Shown piece by piece: positions 22,690-32,617 of a stretch of 64,000 nt of DNA. Position 1 is the first letter of the stretch; every line of letters starts with the position of its first letter. The translations under genes were made by a program, and so were the position numbers. The DNA is from Chitinophagales bacterium (GTDB lineage Bacteria > Bacteroidota > Bacteroidia > Chitinophagales > Chitinophagaceae). The notes beneath the pieces were generated by a model that had not been told where the DNA came from, ran no database searches, and saw only the letters and a list, made by a program, of their open reading frames with translations. The stretch is taken from positions 377,978-441,977 of the forward strand of contig JAFLBL010000001.1 of NCBI GenBank assembly GCA_017303855.1, in the 5' to 3' direction.

Positions 22690-25600
22690 TTATTTACCTG
22701 TTAAGTATTCAATTTCAGTACGGGCCTTGTTCAGTTGATTCAGGGCTTCGAGTCCTGACAAGCGGATAGTGGTGGCGTGATTCATCAGCATCGTCCATTC
22801 CAGGTAACCGATCTGCCCTTTTTCGAAGCTTTGTCCGGCATGATTCACGATGAGATCTGCCTGCGCCTTGCCATCCCGGTCATAATATTGAACCAGTTGC
22901 CATTGCTTTTTATACTCTTCGTTGTATTGCTGCAACCTGCTTTTCAGCTCCTGGCTGCTGGCTTCCATATTCAAACGGGCTGCCTCTTCACTCAGTTTAC
23001 CTGCTTTAACTTTATTTCGGGCAGCTTTTGTAAAAAGCGGGAAACCCATGCTCACGCTCACTGTACCGAACCGGCGTCCCGGGCCATAATACTGTTGGGT
23101 TATACCATCCGGGGATTGATAGCCCACAATTGACATATTGTTGTAACCGGCAGAAAGGTCAGGCACCAGCTTATTTTTTTCCAATGCGGTCTGAGCTGTG
23201 ATAAGCCTGACCTGTTCTTCCCTGTATTTAATCAATGGGTGAGAACCTAAACTGCTGGTATCCGGATTTTGCCATTGAACCACGTTATCCGTTTCCGTTT
23301 CCGGCAAGTACAACTCAGGACTGTTCAACAGCCATTGTAACTGGTGCTGGGCAATCAGCAGATCTGATTGTAATTGGGTCAGTTGCAATTTCAACTGGGC
23401 TACCTGAGCTTCTGCACTGGTTTTTTCCAGTTGATTGGTCTCTCCTGCCTTCAACCGCAATGTGGCGGCGGCCAATACACGGCTGTATACTGAATCCAGT
23501 TGCTGCAGTAATTGCTGACGTCCCAACAGATCGGTCATCGTCCAATAAACCAGTTTGATTTCCCGGTGCAATTCCTGTTGCTTCCATTTCAGCATGGCCT
23601 GCTGGGAAGCTTCGCCAACCTTGTAATAGTCCCGTTGGCGTTTATACACCACCGGTAGTACAAAGGACTGATTCAGCGAAAACCGGCTATCATTATTGAT
23701 GCTATTGATCTTGCCGTATTCAGCACCGGCTACTGTTTTACCCTGATCAACGACGGCTGCCTGTAACTGTTTCCAATAAGCCGATTCCTGTTGTATGGAT
23801 TGTACCTGCAGGTTCTGCCGGTCAGCCATGCTGAGTAAACTGTCCAGTCTGACTGTTTTTGCGACTGATGTCTGTGCCAGTGCCATTGTACCAGGTAATA
23901 AGAGCAGCAATATCATGGCCACAGGTCTGGGTTTACGTTTCTTTGGTTTTTCTTTTTCCAGCCACATATACAAAATGGGCAATAATACCAGCGTGAGGAA
24001 TGTAGCTGAAACCAGTCCGCCGATCACCACTGTAGCCAATGGCCGTTGTACCTCGGCACCGGCTCCGGCACTGAGCGCCATGGGTAAAAATCCGAGGGAA
24101 GCCACAGAGGCAGTCATCAGTACCGGCCGCAGCCTTACTTTGGTTCCTTCCATAATTATGAATTTAAGGTCATGCATCCCCTGCTCTTTGAGCCTGTTAA
24201 ATTCGGTAATCAATACAATGCCGTTCAAAACAGCCACACCAAACAAGGCGATAAAACCCACTCCGGCTGAAATACTGAAAGGCATACCACGCAACCATAA
24301 TGCGAGTATACCTCCAATAGCCGATAAGGGGATGGCTGAGAAGATCAGCATACCGTATTTTAATTTTCCAAAGGCAAAGTAGAGCATGATAAAAATGAGT
24401 AACAGAGCGATGGGCAAGGCTATGCTCAATCGCTTTTTGGCTTCCACCAGGTTCTCAAATTGTCCGCCATAGGTAACATAATATCCTGATGGCAGCTTCA
24501 CCTGATCATTCACTTTTTTACTAAGTTCGTCTACCACACTTTGTACATCGCGGCCCCGCACATTGAAGCCGACTACAATACGTCGTTTGGCATCTTCGCG
24601 TTGTATCTGATTCGGTCCCTCTTTGATCTCAACTGTTGCTACCTGGTAAAGAGGTATCTGTGTACCAACCGGCGTTGCGATCAGCAGGTTCTGTACATCG
24701 GTAAGGTCTTTACGGGACTGTTGGTTGAGTCGCACCACCAGGTCAAAGCGGCGTTCATTCTCATAGATCATGCCGGCACTTTCTCCTGCAAATGAGGTAC
24801 GGATGATCTTGTTCACATCCTCCACATTCAACTGATAATGCGACATCTGATCACGGTTATAGTTGATAACGATCTGGGGTAATCCGGTAACGGTTTCCAC
24901 ATATAGGTCCGCAGCACCATTCACTGTTCCTACCACTTCTCCCAGTTTCCTGGAATAGGCAGCCAGTGTATCGAGGTCTTCGCCAAAAATTTTACAGACC
25001 ACATCCTGACGGGCACCGGTCATCAGTTCATTGAAACGCATCTGTACCGGGTATTGGAAACCGGCGGTAATGCCCGGTACATCTTCCAGTGCTTTACTCA
25101 TCTTATCCGCAAGCTCATCAAAGGTTTTTGCAGATGTCCACTCACTTTTATCTTTCAATATCACCATCATATCCGATGCTTCCACCGGCATCGGATCGGT
25201 GGGTATTTCACCGGAACCGATTTTGGTAACTACTTTTTCCACTTCCGGAAAACGTTTGAGCAAAATACCGGCAGTTTGCTGTGTGGATTCAATAGTTTGG
25301 GTAAGTGAACTTCCGGTTAACAAACGGGTGTCCACAGCAAAGTCCCCTTCTTCCAGTTTGGGGATGAATTCACCGCCCATACGGGAGAGGATGAATACGG
25401 CAAACACAAAAAACAGCACAACAGATATGGTGATCAGTTTGGGAAACTCCAAAGCTTTATGCAGGGCCGGTTCGTACATCCGTTGAATCCACTTCATCAT
25501 TTTATCAGAGAAATTCTCCCGGTGATGCATTTTTTTACTCAGAAATAACGACGTGATCATTGGCACATAGGTCAGGGAAAGAATAAAGGCCCCGATCAGC

Positions 25601-27060
25601 GCAAATGAAACGGTCTGCGCCATAGGCTTAAACATTTTTCCTTCTATACCCACCAGGGCCAGAATCGGGAGATAAACAATCAGGATGATGATCTGCCCGA
25701 ATACAGCTGAGTTCATCATTTTACCAGCGGAGCTTTCCACTTCTTCATTCATGGTGGACTGGGTGATACTGTTACTCGTTTCAAAATGCCGGCTATGGTA
25801 CAGCCGGTGCATCACGGCTTCCACAATGATCACGGCCCCGTCAACGATCAAACCGAAGTCAAGAGCCCCGAGACTCATCAAATTACCTGATACGCCAAAT
25901 GCATTCATCATGATGATCGCAAACATCATCGCTAAGGGGATCACAGATGCCACGATCAGTCCGGCCCGCAGATTACCAAGGAAAAGAACAAGTATAAAGA
26001 TCACGATCAGGGCCCCTTCGAGCAGGTTCTTCTCCACGGTACCAATCGCATGGTTTACCATCTTGGTACGATCAAGGAAGGGTGCGATCTCCACGCCTTC
26101 TGGTAAGGTCTTTTCAATCTGTGTGATTTTGCTTTTTACATCCCTGATCACTTCAGAAGAATTTCTTCCCTTCAGCATCATGACCACTGCTCCTGCTACT
26201 TCACCTTCGTCATTATAGCACATCGCCCCATACCGTACAGCCGATCCGATACGCACTTCAGCCACATCCTTGATATAAACCGGTATACCTGAACTGGTAT
26301 GACGGACAAAGATCTTACCGATATCTTCAATGGTCTTAGCCAGTCCTTCACTACGGATATAAAGCACGGTCGGGCCTTTTTCAATATAAGCACCACCGGT
26401 ATTCTGATTGTTTTTCTGTAAGGCAGAAAAAACATCATCCACTGTAACATTCATACTCTTCAGCCTGTCTGCATTGATGGATACTTCATATTGTTTGAGG
26501 TTGCCTCCGAAACTGCTCACATCGGCCACGCCTTTTGTGCCCAGCAATTGCCGGCGCACGATCCAGTCCTGGATGGTACGCAGCTCCGCTGGCGTATAAC
26601 GGGATTCGTATCCCTTCCTGGGTTTTACCGCATACTGGAAAATTTCGCCCAGTCCGGTTGTAACAGGACCCATAAACGGATTGCCAGCGTCAGCGGGGAT
26701 TTCGGAGCGTACCATTTGTAATCGCTCAGCTACTTGTTGCCGGGCCCAGTACACATCGGTTTCATCATTAAATACAAGGGTGACCAATGATAAGCCAAAG
26801 CGGGAAAAAGAACGGATCTCTTCAATACCGGGCACATTGGCCATGGCTTGTTCTACCGGGAATGTGATGAGTCGTTCAACTTCCGGTGCGGCCAATGACG
26901 GTGACACAGTGATCACCTGTACCTGGTTATTTGTAATATCCGGAACAGCATCGATGGGTAGTTTGGAAAAGGAAAAGATACCCCATCCAATTAATCCGAG
27001 CATAAATAGCCCGACGATCAGCTTGTTCCGTACGGAAAAGCGGATAATATGATTAAGCAT
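22690..27060 (-). CDS. CusA/CzcA-type RND metal efflux pump fused to a TolC-like outer membrane factor
   Basis: 1456 residues, about 400 longer than CusA. Residues 1 to about 1040 are a complete heavy-metal RND pump: twelve hydrophobic helices, large periplasmic loops, and the proton-relay helix LGALDFGLIVDGAVIIVEAV near residue 405 with its acidic residues. Residues 1049-1066 form a second signal-peptide-like segment (MILLLLLPGTMALAQ after KKRKPRP). Residues about 1067-1456 are a TolC-like outer membrane efflux protein with long coiled-coil stretches. Similar fusions occur in Bacteroidota. How one chain crosses to the outer membrane is unclear; cleavage at Ala-Leu-Ala is plausible. It exports copper/silver or cobalt/zinc/cadmium ions; neighbours with HMA domains favour copper-type metals. 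Confidence 0.93.
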   Translation of the reverse strand: MLNHIIRFSVRNKLIVGLFMLGLIGWGIFSFSKLPIDAVPDITNNQVQVITVSPSLAAPEVERLITFPVEQAMANVPGIEEIRSFSRFGLSLVTLVFNDETDVYWARQQVAERLQMVRSEIPADAGNPFMGPVTTGLGEIFQYAVKPRKGYESRYTPAELRTIQDWIVRRQLLGTKGVADVSSFGGNLKQYEVSINADRLKSMNVTVDDVFSALQKNNQNTGGAYIEKGPTVLYIRSEGLAKTIEDIGKIFVRHTSSGIPVYIKDVAEVRIGSAVRYGAMCYNDEGEVAGAVVMMLKGRNSSEVIRDVKSKITQIEKTLPEGVEIAPFLDRTKMVNHAIGTVEKNLLEGALIVIFILVLFLGNLRAGLIVASVIPLAMMFAIIMMNAFGVSGNLMSLGALDFGLIVDGAVIIVEAVMHRLYHSRHFETSNSITQSTMNEEVESSAGKMMNSAVFGQIIILIVYLPILALVGIEGKMFKPMAQTVSFALIGAFILSLTYVPMITSLFLSKKMHHRENFSDKMMKWIQRMYEPALHKALEFPKLITISVVLFFVFAVFILSRMGGEFIPKLEEGDFAVDTRLLTGSSLTQTIESTQQTAGILLKRFPEVEKVVTKIGSGEIPTDPMPVEASDMMVILKDKSEWTSAKTFDELADKMSKALEDVPGITAGFQYPVQMRFNELMTGARQDVVCKIFGEDLDTLAAYSRKLGEVVGTVNGAADLYVETVTGLPQIVINYNRDQMSHYQLNVEDVNKIIRTSFAGESAGMIYENERRFDLVVRLNQQSRKDLTDVQNLLIATPVGTQIPLYQVATVEIKEGPNQIQREDAKRRIVVGFNVRGRDVQSVVDELSKKVNDQVKLPSGYYVTYGGQFENLVEAKKRLSIALPIALLLIFIMLYFAFGKLKYGMLIFSAIPLSAIGGILALWLRGMPFSISAGVGFIALFGVAVLNGIVLITEFNRLKEQGMHDLKFIIMEGTKVRLRPVLMTASVASLGFLPMALSAGAGAEVQRPLATVVIGGLVSATFLTLVLLPILYMWLEKEKPKKRKPRPVAMILLLLLPGTMALAQTSVAKTVRLDSLLSMADRQNLQVQSIQQESAYWKQLQAAVVDQGKTVAGAEYGKINSINNDSRFSLNQSFVLPVVYKRQRDYYKVGEASQQAMLKWKQQELHREIKLVYWTMTDLLGRQQLLQQLDSVYSRVLAAATLRLKAGETNQLEKTSAEAQVAQLKLQLTQLQSDLLIAQHQLQWLLNSPELYLPETETDNVVQWQNPDTSSLGSHPLIKYREEQVRLITAQTALEKNKLVPDLSAGYNNMSIVGYQSPDGITQQYYGPGRRFGTVSVSMGFPLFTKAARNKVKAGKLSEEAARLNMEASSQELKSRLQQYNEEYKKQWQLVQYYDRDGKAQADLIVNHAGQSFEKGQIGYLEWTMLMNHATTIRLSGLEALNQLNKARTEIEYLTGK

Positions 27061-27119
27061 AAAAAATTACTTGATCTGAAAATCAGTGAAAAAAAACACG
27101 TTTACTAAACTATTTCAGA

Positions 27120-27500
27120 TCAGCAACGAGGCGGCTGGAAAATATCAAAGGAAGTAAACTGCGGAATATGGCCGTCATTAAAATGATAGAATTCGCGGAC
27201 GGGTTCCGCCGGAGGAAGAATCTCGAAGGCCACTGGTGAAATTGTACAGATCGTGGTATTAACGATCATCCCGCAATCCATATCACGAAAAGGCAGTTGC
27301 CGGTCGCGCTGATAATCATCGTCGACCTGAAGGGCATCAAAATAATGAAGTCTGATAAACGACCAGAAGCTGATTTGCGCATCCAGACTTTGGTGTTCTT
27401 TGTAATGTTCAAACAGGACAGGTATTTTCACAATGTTATGAAACTCCGCAAAGGAGAACATATACACGGAGATTAAAAAAATACCTGAAATGCGTTTCAC
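27120..27500 (-). CDS. Small exported protein of metal loci, hypothetical
   Basis: 126 residues from a GTG start at 27500, chosen because a TATCTTTA -7 box ends 4 bases before it; an upstream in-frame ATG at 27620 would run through the 3' end of the TonB receptor gene. The N-terminus KRISGIFLISVYMFSFAEF is a likely signal peptide or anchor. Then comes KIPVLFEHYKEHQSLDAQI followed by SFWSFIRLHYFD, a pattern I recall from small proteins next to Bacteroidota metal efflux genes, and a C-terminus with three cysteines. Function unknown. It sits 60 bases before the pump gene, presumably as first gene of the efflux operon. Confidence 0.72.
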   Translation of the reverse strand: MKRISGIFLISVYMFSFAEFHNIVKIPVLFEHYKEHQSLDAQISFWSFIRLHYFDALQVDDDYQRDRQLPFRDMDCGMIVNTTICTISPVAFEILPPAEPVREFYHFNDGHIPQFTSFDIFQPPRC

Positions 27501-27504
27501 CGGG

Positions 27505-27512
27505 TAAAGATA
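27505..27512 (-). promoter_or_regulatory. -7 box 4 bases before GTG start of small metal-locus protein
   Basis: TATCTTTA, CCCG, then GTG at 27500 on the minus strand. It predicts a leaderless mRNA for the efflux operon. Confidence 0.6.
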
Positions 27513-27546
27513 CAAAATTATACTGGCATTCCATATCCAAGAAGAA

Positions 27547-29832
27547 TCAATGAACCCGTAAACGGATACCGGCAAAAAGCCGAATGCCCTGATTAGGTGC
27601 ATACATATAAGATGGATCAAAGCTTAAACCATAGGGGTTTTCCGGCGTAACCCGTATTTTCCCGTCTGTATCATATTGCAGTTGTTTGTCAAATGGGTCT
27701 TCAGTACGGGCAATGAGAAAAGGAATATTTTTAGCAGGCGTCCAGTTGAGCAGATTTTTTATACCCGCAAAACATTCCAGCACCGTATTCATTTTCCGGG
27801 TGCATTGAATATTCTGCAGGCTCCATACCGGAGAAAATGCAGGCCGCGGGTCATATACAGAGCCCAATGGCAGGCGCATCGGGCCATATATATTACCGGT
27901 ATAATCGAATGTCCAGCCAGTGGCAGGCAGTGTGTAGGAAATCGTCCAGGTGCCACTCCATTTTTCTGTTAATACCGGGGTTACTCTTATTATATGCCCC
28001 TGGTCATTGACAGTTTTCTTTTCCATCTGCAAAAAGGTTATGCCGGCTAATACACTCAGGCGTCGCCGGTATTTTACATCCAGGTTCACAGTAATACCTT
28101 TTGAACGGGCTGAACCATCCAGGTTTTTATAAATGATTTTTCCGGGGTCCGTATCATAGTCAGGTATTATCTGATTACTGAACCTGGAATACCAGGCCGC
28201 AAACTCTGTTTGCAGTACAAGTTTTTTCCGCTGATATAACCAGGAATAGGTAAGATTGATATTGTAACTTTTCTCCGGCAATAAGGCCTCCTGTATTTCC
28301 ACAGCCCGGGCACCGGTCAATGCGGCATGTTCTTCCGTAAACAGATTCACCACCCGAAACCCACTCCCGGCATTTAACCGAATTACCTGTGTTTCCTTCC
28401 ATTTCCATTTCCAGGCCAGCCGGGGTGTAAAAATACTTTTATGAACCGGATGGTAATCGGCACGGATACCCAGCAACAACAATTGTTTTTTATTCAACTG
28501 CCACTCATCCTGAATAAATAAACCGGGCAGCACAGCCTTATCGGGCCTGTTTAAACCGGTCAATGTATCACGGGTAGCTGTGGAGTTATCGTCATACTTA
28601 TTTAACCGGACAGCAGTTCCCAGCAGCCAGCTGTGCTTTTCTCCTTTCTTTTTATCCCAGGTAAGCTGAAAAAATCCATTCTGCTGTGTGGCAGTATATG
28701 GGGTATTGCCGTAATAAGAGTGCTGTTTATGCCCGGTAGCGGAAAAAGAAATAGTCAGTTTTTCATATACCGGCAACTGGTATCCGCCAAACAATTCCCA
28801 CCGTGACGTATAAATGCTTTCTCCATAGATACTATCCGTACCCCTGAACCGCTTCGACCAACGCATATCGCCTCCCCAGCGGTCTTCATAAAAAAAACGG
28901 CCGGCGATACTCGCTTCCCTGTTATGTTTACGGACAACCCTGAGTTTATTAAATACGGATACCCGGTGTTGGAGGGCCACATCTGTAAACCGATCCTTGT
29001 TTCTATCCTCCCTTGCCTGATCATTGTAGTAGTGTACTCCCAGCAATGAATTGATCTGCTTTGCCGGTTTGAATTTTATACCAGCATCCAATGAATGCTC
29101 CTTCCAACTGGTTGTCAGTATGTCGGCAGTAAAAGCCGGTGCCTTATCCGGTGATTTGGTAATGATATTGATGAACCCTCCTATCGCTTCCGCACCATAC
29201 AAACCTGAAGCCGGCCCTTTTACAATTTCCACCCGTTCGATCAGCTGAGCCGGAATGCCAAATAATCCATAGACGGAGGCGAGGCTGCTCATTACCGGCA
29301 TGCCATCAATGGCAATCATGGTATAAGGGCCTTCCAGTCCGTTGATATGTATGTCACCGGTATTGCAAACACTGCAATTCAGCTGCGGCCTCACCCCGTT
29401 TACATTTTGCAGTGATTCAAAAAGGCTGGGCGCCGGGTTCTTTTTCAGAAACTGCGGCGTATAGACTTCCACCGCAACCGGGCTCTCCGAACGGCGAACC
29501 GCTTTCATCGTTCCTGAAATAACCACACCCTCAATTTCCTTATCGAGCGGCTGTAATTCAATAGTCAAAGAAACAGTACCCTTCGGAATAATCTGCACCG
29601 TTTCATATCCTGCTACTGCAATCCGGAGTGCAACGCCATCCGGAATAAACAGCCGGAACCGGCCAGCTGAATCGGCCGATAATGTATACACACTATCCAA
29701 CCGGCTTACCGTTGCGCCGGCCAGTGGTTGTCCGGATCGGGCATCGCGGATCACGCCGGCTACAGGATGCTGTCCATACAGAACCGTACAGCAGCAAAGT
29801 GCCAGCAACAGCAAAAATGGTTTTTGTTTCAT
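27547..29832 (-). CDS. TonB-dependent outer membrane receptor, probable metal or siderophore uptake
   Basis: 761 residues. Signal peptide to about residue 20 (LYGQ), a CarboxypepD_reg-like beta-sandwich domain (about 22-105, VAGVIRDARSGQPLAGATVS), a plug domain (about 115-230, ending RVEIVKGPASGLYGAEAIGG, followed by INIITKSP) and a 22-strand barrel finishing in RLFAGIRLRVH. It imports a ligand with TonB energy; the ligand is unknown. A 42-bp palindrome covers its -7 box, so expression is probably under tight repressor control, plausibly a metal-responsive one. It is upstream of the efflux operon and downstream of a second TonB receptor. Confidence 0.93.
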   Translation of the reverse strand: MKQKPFLLLLALCCCTVLYGQHPVAGVIRDARSGQPLAGATVSRLDSVYTLSADSAGRFRLFIPDGVALRIAVAGYETVQIIPKGTVSLTIELQPLDKEIEGVVISGTMKAVRRSESPVAVEVYTPQFLKKNPAPSLFESLQNVNGVRPQLNCSVCNTGDIHINGLEGPYTMIAIDGMPVMSSLASVYGLFGIPAQLIERVEIVKGPASGLYGAEAIGGFINIITKSPDKAPAFTADILTTSWKEHSLDAGIKFKPAKQINSLLGVHYYNDQAREDRNKDRFTDVALQHRVSVFNKLRVVRKHNREASIAGRFFYEDRWGGDMRWSKRFRGTDSIYGESIYTSRWELFGGYQLPVYEKLTISFSATGHKQHSYYGNTPYTATQQNGFFQLTWDKKKGEKHSWLLGTAVRLNKYDDNSTATRDTLTGLNRPDKAVLPGLFIQDEWQLNKKQLLLLGIRADYHPVHKSIFTPRLAWKWKWKETQVIRLNAGSGFRVVNLFTEEHAALTGARAVEIQEALLPEKSYNINLTYSWLYQRKKLVLQTEFAAWYSRFSNQIIPDYDTDPGKIIYKNLDGSARSKGITVNLDVKYRRRLSVLAGITFLQMEKKTVNDQGHIIRVTPVLTEKWSGTWTISYTLPATGWTFDYTGNIYGPMRLPLGSVYDPRPAFSPVWSLQNIQCTRKMNTVLECFAGIKNLLNWTPAKNIPFLIARTEDPFDKQLQYDTDGKIRVTPENPYGLSFDPSYMYAPNQGIRLFAGIRLRVH

Positions 29833-29836
29833 GTCA

Positions 29837-29878
29837 GTTTAAATATATTTTTAGTCTTGACTAAATTTATATTTAAAC
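29837..29878. promoter_or_regulatory. 42-bp near-perfect palindrome over the TonB receptor promoter
   Basis: Outer arms GTTTAAATATA (29837-29847) / TATATTTAAAC (29868-29878) and inner arms TTTAGTC (29850-29856) / GACTAAA (29859-29865) share one centre at 29857.5; only the two TT/TT steps break symmetry. It contains TATATTTA, the likely -7 box, 7 bases before the ATG at 29832. The core TTTAGTC-TT-GACTAAA has the look of a metalloregulator (DtxR/MntR-like) box; this is inference. Confidence 0.85.
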
Positions 29879-29906
29879 TAATTTAAACCATTTTCCCATC
29901 CCCACC

Positions 29907-29943
29907 AAAAAAGAAACGGGAACCCGGTGCCAGGTTCCCGTTT
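29907..29943 (-). terminator. Terminator of the HMA-TonB receptor gene
   Basis: On the minus strand: stem AAACGGGAACC / GGTTCCCGTTT (11 bp) followed by C and six T residues. Confidence 0.92.
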
Positions 29944-29963
29944 ACATGATACTGAAACAGTTG

Positions 29964-32522
29964 TTATTTTATTTTATACCGTAAGCCGGTATAAATCATT
30001 CTCCCGCTTACAGGGCCCCAAACCATGGAAGCGTCGAAATACGGTCCGAATGGCTGATCCGGAGCGACAATTACATCCTGTTGAAAAAAATTGGTCAGGT
30101 TTTCCCCACCGAGGTACAATTCAACCGGATGCTTTTTCCCTACGGTTTTACTAACCTGAGCATTCATCAGCCAATAGGCTGGTGAAGTCATTTCACGCTG
30201 GTATACCGGAGGATTCCCTTGTAATGCGGGAATCCGTTTGGCACCATTCAGATTCACCGTATAGTCCAGTTTCCAGCCACTGATATTGTATGCCAGGTTG
30301 GCAAAAGCCCTGTGCTTTGCAGTAAAGGGTTTTTGCTTTAAGACCCCGTCATATGTCATGCGTACATCAAAGAAACGGTAGGCCAGCCGCCATTCAAATC
30401 GTCGAAGTGGTTCGGCATTCAATTCAAGCTGCAGACTGTTGGAAAAGGATCGTCCATTCAGGTCGCTAAAGAATACATAATTGCCTTGTTCAAGATTCAC
30501 CACTGCCTGATTGGCAAAATCATTTCTGAAAAAATCAACACTGGCGCTGGCTTCCCTGTTGAATAAACGGAATCGCTGATCTACACTGATGCCTTTGTTC
30601 CAGGCAATTTCCGGGTTTAATCCGTACGCCTTACCCGCTGTTGAAGCCACAAATACAATTTCCCTGGCACTGACCAGTGTACTGGTATTCTCTGCAAATA
30701 CATTGGCGGTACGTTGTCCACGCCCGGCACTCAACCGTATATGCGTACCATGTACCGGTTCATACTGTACATGCAATCGCGGGGTTACAAACCAGCCAAA
30801 CAGGTTATTATGATCCGCCCGGAGACCGGCGACCAGCGAAACTTTGGTACCCGGTGTATAACTGTATTCAAAAAATCCGCCGGGAACTTTCTCATTTCTG
30901 TCAAACCGGTATGTACGGATTGACTCTTTATACTGATCAGCGGCAAAGCTGAACCCGGTCCTGAACTTATGATTCGTATTGCCAATTATGGATTGATAAA
31001 TCAGGTTGGCATATACACTTTGTTGCCGGGCATCGTATGGTTGCAGTCCGAAAAAGGCTTCCTGGCGATGTGTAAACTGTAACAGCTGCAACCCGATACT
31101 CTTGTATTTTTTTGCCGGAAAAACATATCCTGTTTTCGCAAAAACTTCATAGCGACGTGTATTTATGCCCAGACCATAATGACGGGTAGTATACTTATCC
31201 CTGTCCGGATCAAATGCCGATTCTCCACCGGTCCGGTTATCTGTAAGCACCTTAAATCCGAACTGGGACATAAATCCTTTTCCGTCTTCAAACTTCCAGC
31301 GGTTTATGGCACTGAACAAATTTCCCGTTGGCAGATCCCTGAACCCATCTTTATTAAAATCCACTTTATTATACAGAAAGTCATCGTGCAATAAAAGAGC
31401 TGTGCTCCACTTTTTGCCAAACTCCTGTACCAGGTTGAGGTTGATATCACTCTTCAGCATATTGTTGAGGTAGATATTCGCATAAAGCCGCTCTGCCTTT
31501 TCCGGTTTTTTTAATTCAATGTTTATTTGTCCGGCGATACTCTCAAAACCATTTACCACCGACCCTACTCCTTTGTTCAGTTGGATGGACTCGACCCAGG
31601 GCCCCGCAATGGAATTCAGTCCCAGCGGGGTGGCCAGCCCTCTTGGACCGGGCAGATTTTCCACGGTCAGCTGTGTGTAATTCCCACTCAGCCCCAGTAA
31701 CTGAATCTGTTTACTTCCCGTTACCGCATCATTATATGAAACATCAACAGAGGGATTGGTTTCGAAGCTTTCACTCAGATTACAACAGGCGGCTTTAAAT
31801 AATTCCTTTTCCGTCATCACCTGCGTACGGATAGCACTGAGCGATGACACATACGTGGATCGTTGCCGGGCTGTCAGTTGTACTTCACTTAATGACTGGT
31901 TACTGGCCAGAATGATCCGGACCTCTTTTGCCGGCTCTGCCGCAATGGTATCCGGCTTATATCCTGCATAGCTGATCAGCAACCTGGCGTCAGTTGATTG
32001 AACCTGTATGGCAAACACACCCGCCGAATCCGATAATGCGCCTTTACTGGTTCCCAACAAGGAAATACTGGCCCCCTGCAATGGACGAAAGTTCCCTTTG
32101 GGATCCGACTCTAATACCACCCCTTTTATTGTAAAAGCAGTTGAACGGGTTGTAAGTACCTCCTCGTGCTGATGTCCGTCGCCGCTGCCACGGTACAAGC
32201 AACAGGCGGGCAAGGCAGTGTATACGTTATTGGGGGCTTTCTTCAGTTTTGTATCATGCCCGGCTTCTGCAATCCGCGCATGTATTTTAATCAAACGGGT
32301 TTGCAATGTGTCATAGGTCAGGGACAACAATTTTGAATCCATGTCCCACACCGCGCTCTTAACGCCCTTCCCCTTAGCGGCTTCTTCGATACGATCTTTA
32401 CACATTTCGCAATTTCCGTACACATAAAACTGAGTGGTCAGCACCGGACCTGTTTGTGCTGTTGCCGGCTGATGCAAACCAGACAGCAAAAGCAATAGTA
32501 TTGTATATAGTAAGAATTTCAT
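29964..32522 (-). CDS. TonB-dependent receptor with N-terminal HMA metal-binding module
   Basis: 852 residues from ATG 32522 (MKFLLYTILLLLLSG signal peptide); an alternative start 14 codons upstream lacks a proper signal. Residues 30-110 are a heavy-metal-associated domain: GNCEMC with Cys38 and Cys41, ending in LPACC (Cys107-Cys108). Next is a CarboxypepD_reg-like domain (about 130-215), then plug (about 225-350) and barrel. The HMA module is nearly the same as that of the exported metallothionein-like protein at 34573-35205. It probably captures copper-type metal at the periplasmic face or helps gate metal passage; uptake versus export direction cannot be read from sequence. Confidence 0.92.
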   Translation of the reverse strand: MKFLLYTILLLLLSGLHQPATAQTGPVLTTQFYVYGNCEMCKDRIEEAAKGKGVKSAVWDMDSKLLSLTYDTLQTRLIKIHARIAEAGHDTKLKKAPNNVYTALPACCLYRGSGDGHQHEEVLTTRSTAFTIKGVVLESDPKGNFRPLQGASISLLGTSKGALSDSAGVFAIQVQSTDARLLISYAGYKPDTIAAEPAKEVRIILASNQSLSEVQLTARQRSTYVSSLSAIRTQVMTEKELFKAACCNLSESFETNPSVDVSYNDAVTGSKQIQLLGLSGNYTQLTVENLPGPRGLATPLGLNSIAGPWVESIQLNKGVGSVVNGFESIAGQINIELKKPEKAERLYANIYLNNMLKSDINLNLVQEFGKKWSTALLLHDDFLYNKVDFNKDGFRDLPTGNLFSAINRWKFEDGKGFMSQFGFKVLTDNRTGGESAFDPDRDKYTTRHYGLGINTRRYEVFAKTGYVFPAKKYKSIGLQLLQFTHRQEAFFGLQPYDARQQSVYANLIYQSIIGNTNHKFRTGFSFAADQYKESIRTYRFDRNEKVPGGFFEYSYTPGTKVSLVAGLRADHNNLFGWFVTPRLHVQYEPVHGTHIRLSAGRGQRTANVFAENTSTLVSAREIVFVASTAGKAYGLNPEIAWNKGISVDQRFRLFNREASASVDFFRNDFANQAVVNLEQGNYVFFSDLNGRSFSNSLQLELNAEPLRRFEWRLAYRFFDVRMTYDGVLKQKPFTAKHRAFANLAYNISGWKLDYTVNLNGAKRIPALQGNPPVYQREMTSPAYWLMNAQVSKTVGKKHPVELYLGGENLTNFFQQDVIVAPDQPFGPYFDASMVWGPVSGRMIYTGLRYKIK

Positions 32523-32617
32523 GATTTTGAATTGTAGAATGATAAATAAAATGGCAGCAGTCATTCATTCTCCGGTCAGATCCTGTAGCCGGAGGCAAGC
32601 AGCATTTCTTCCCGTGT

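Noticed and set aside
23795..24382. Plus-strand 195-residue frame inside the CusA-TolC gene
   Set aside because: Antisense shadow of the pump gene; low complexity and no supporting signals.
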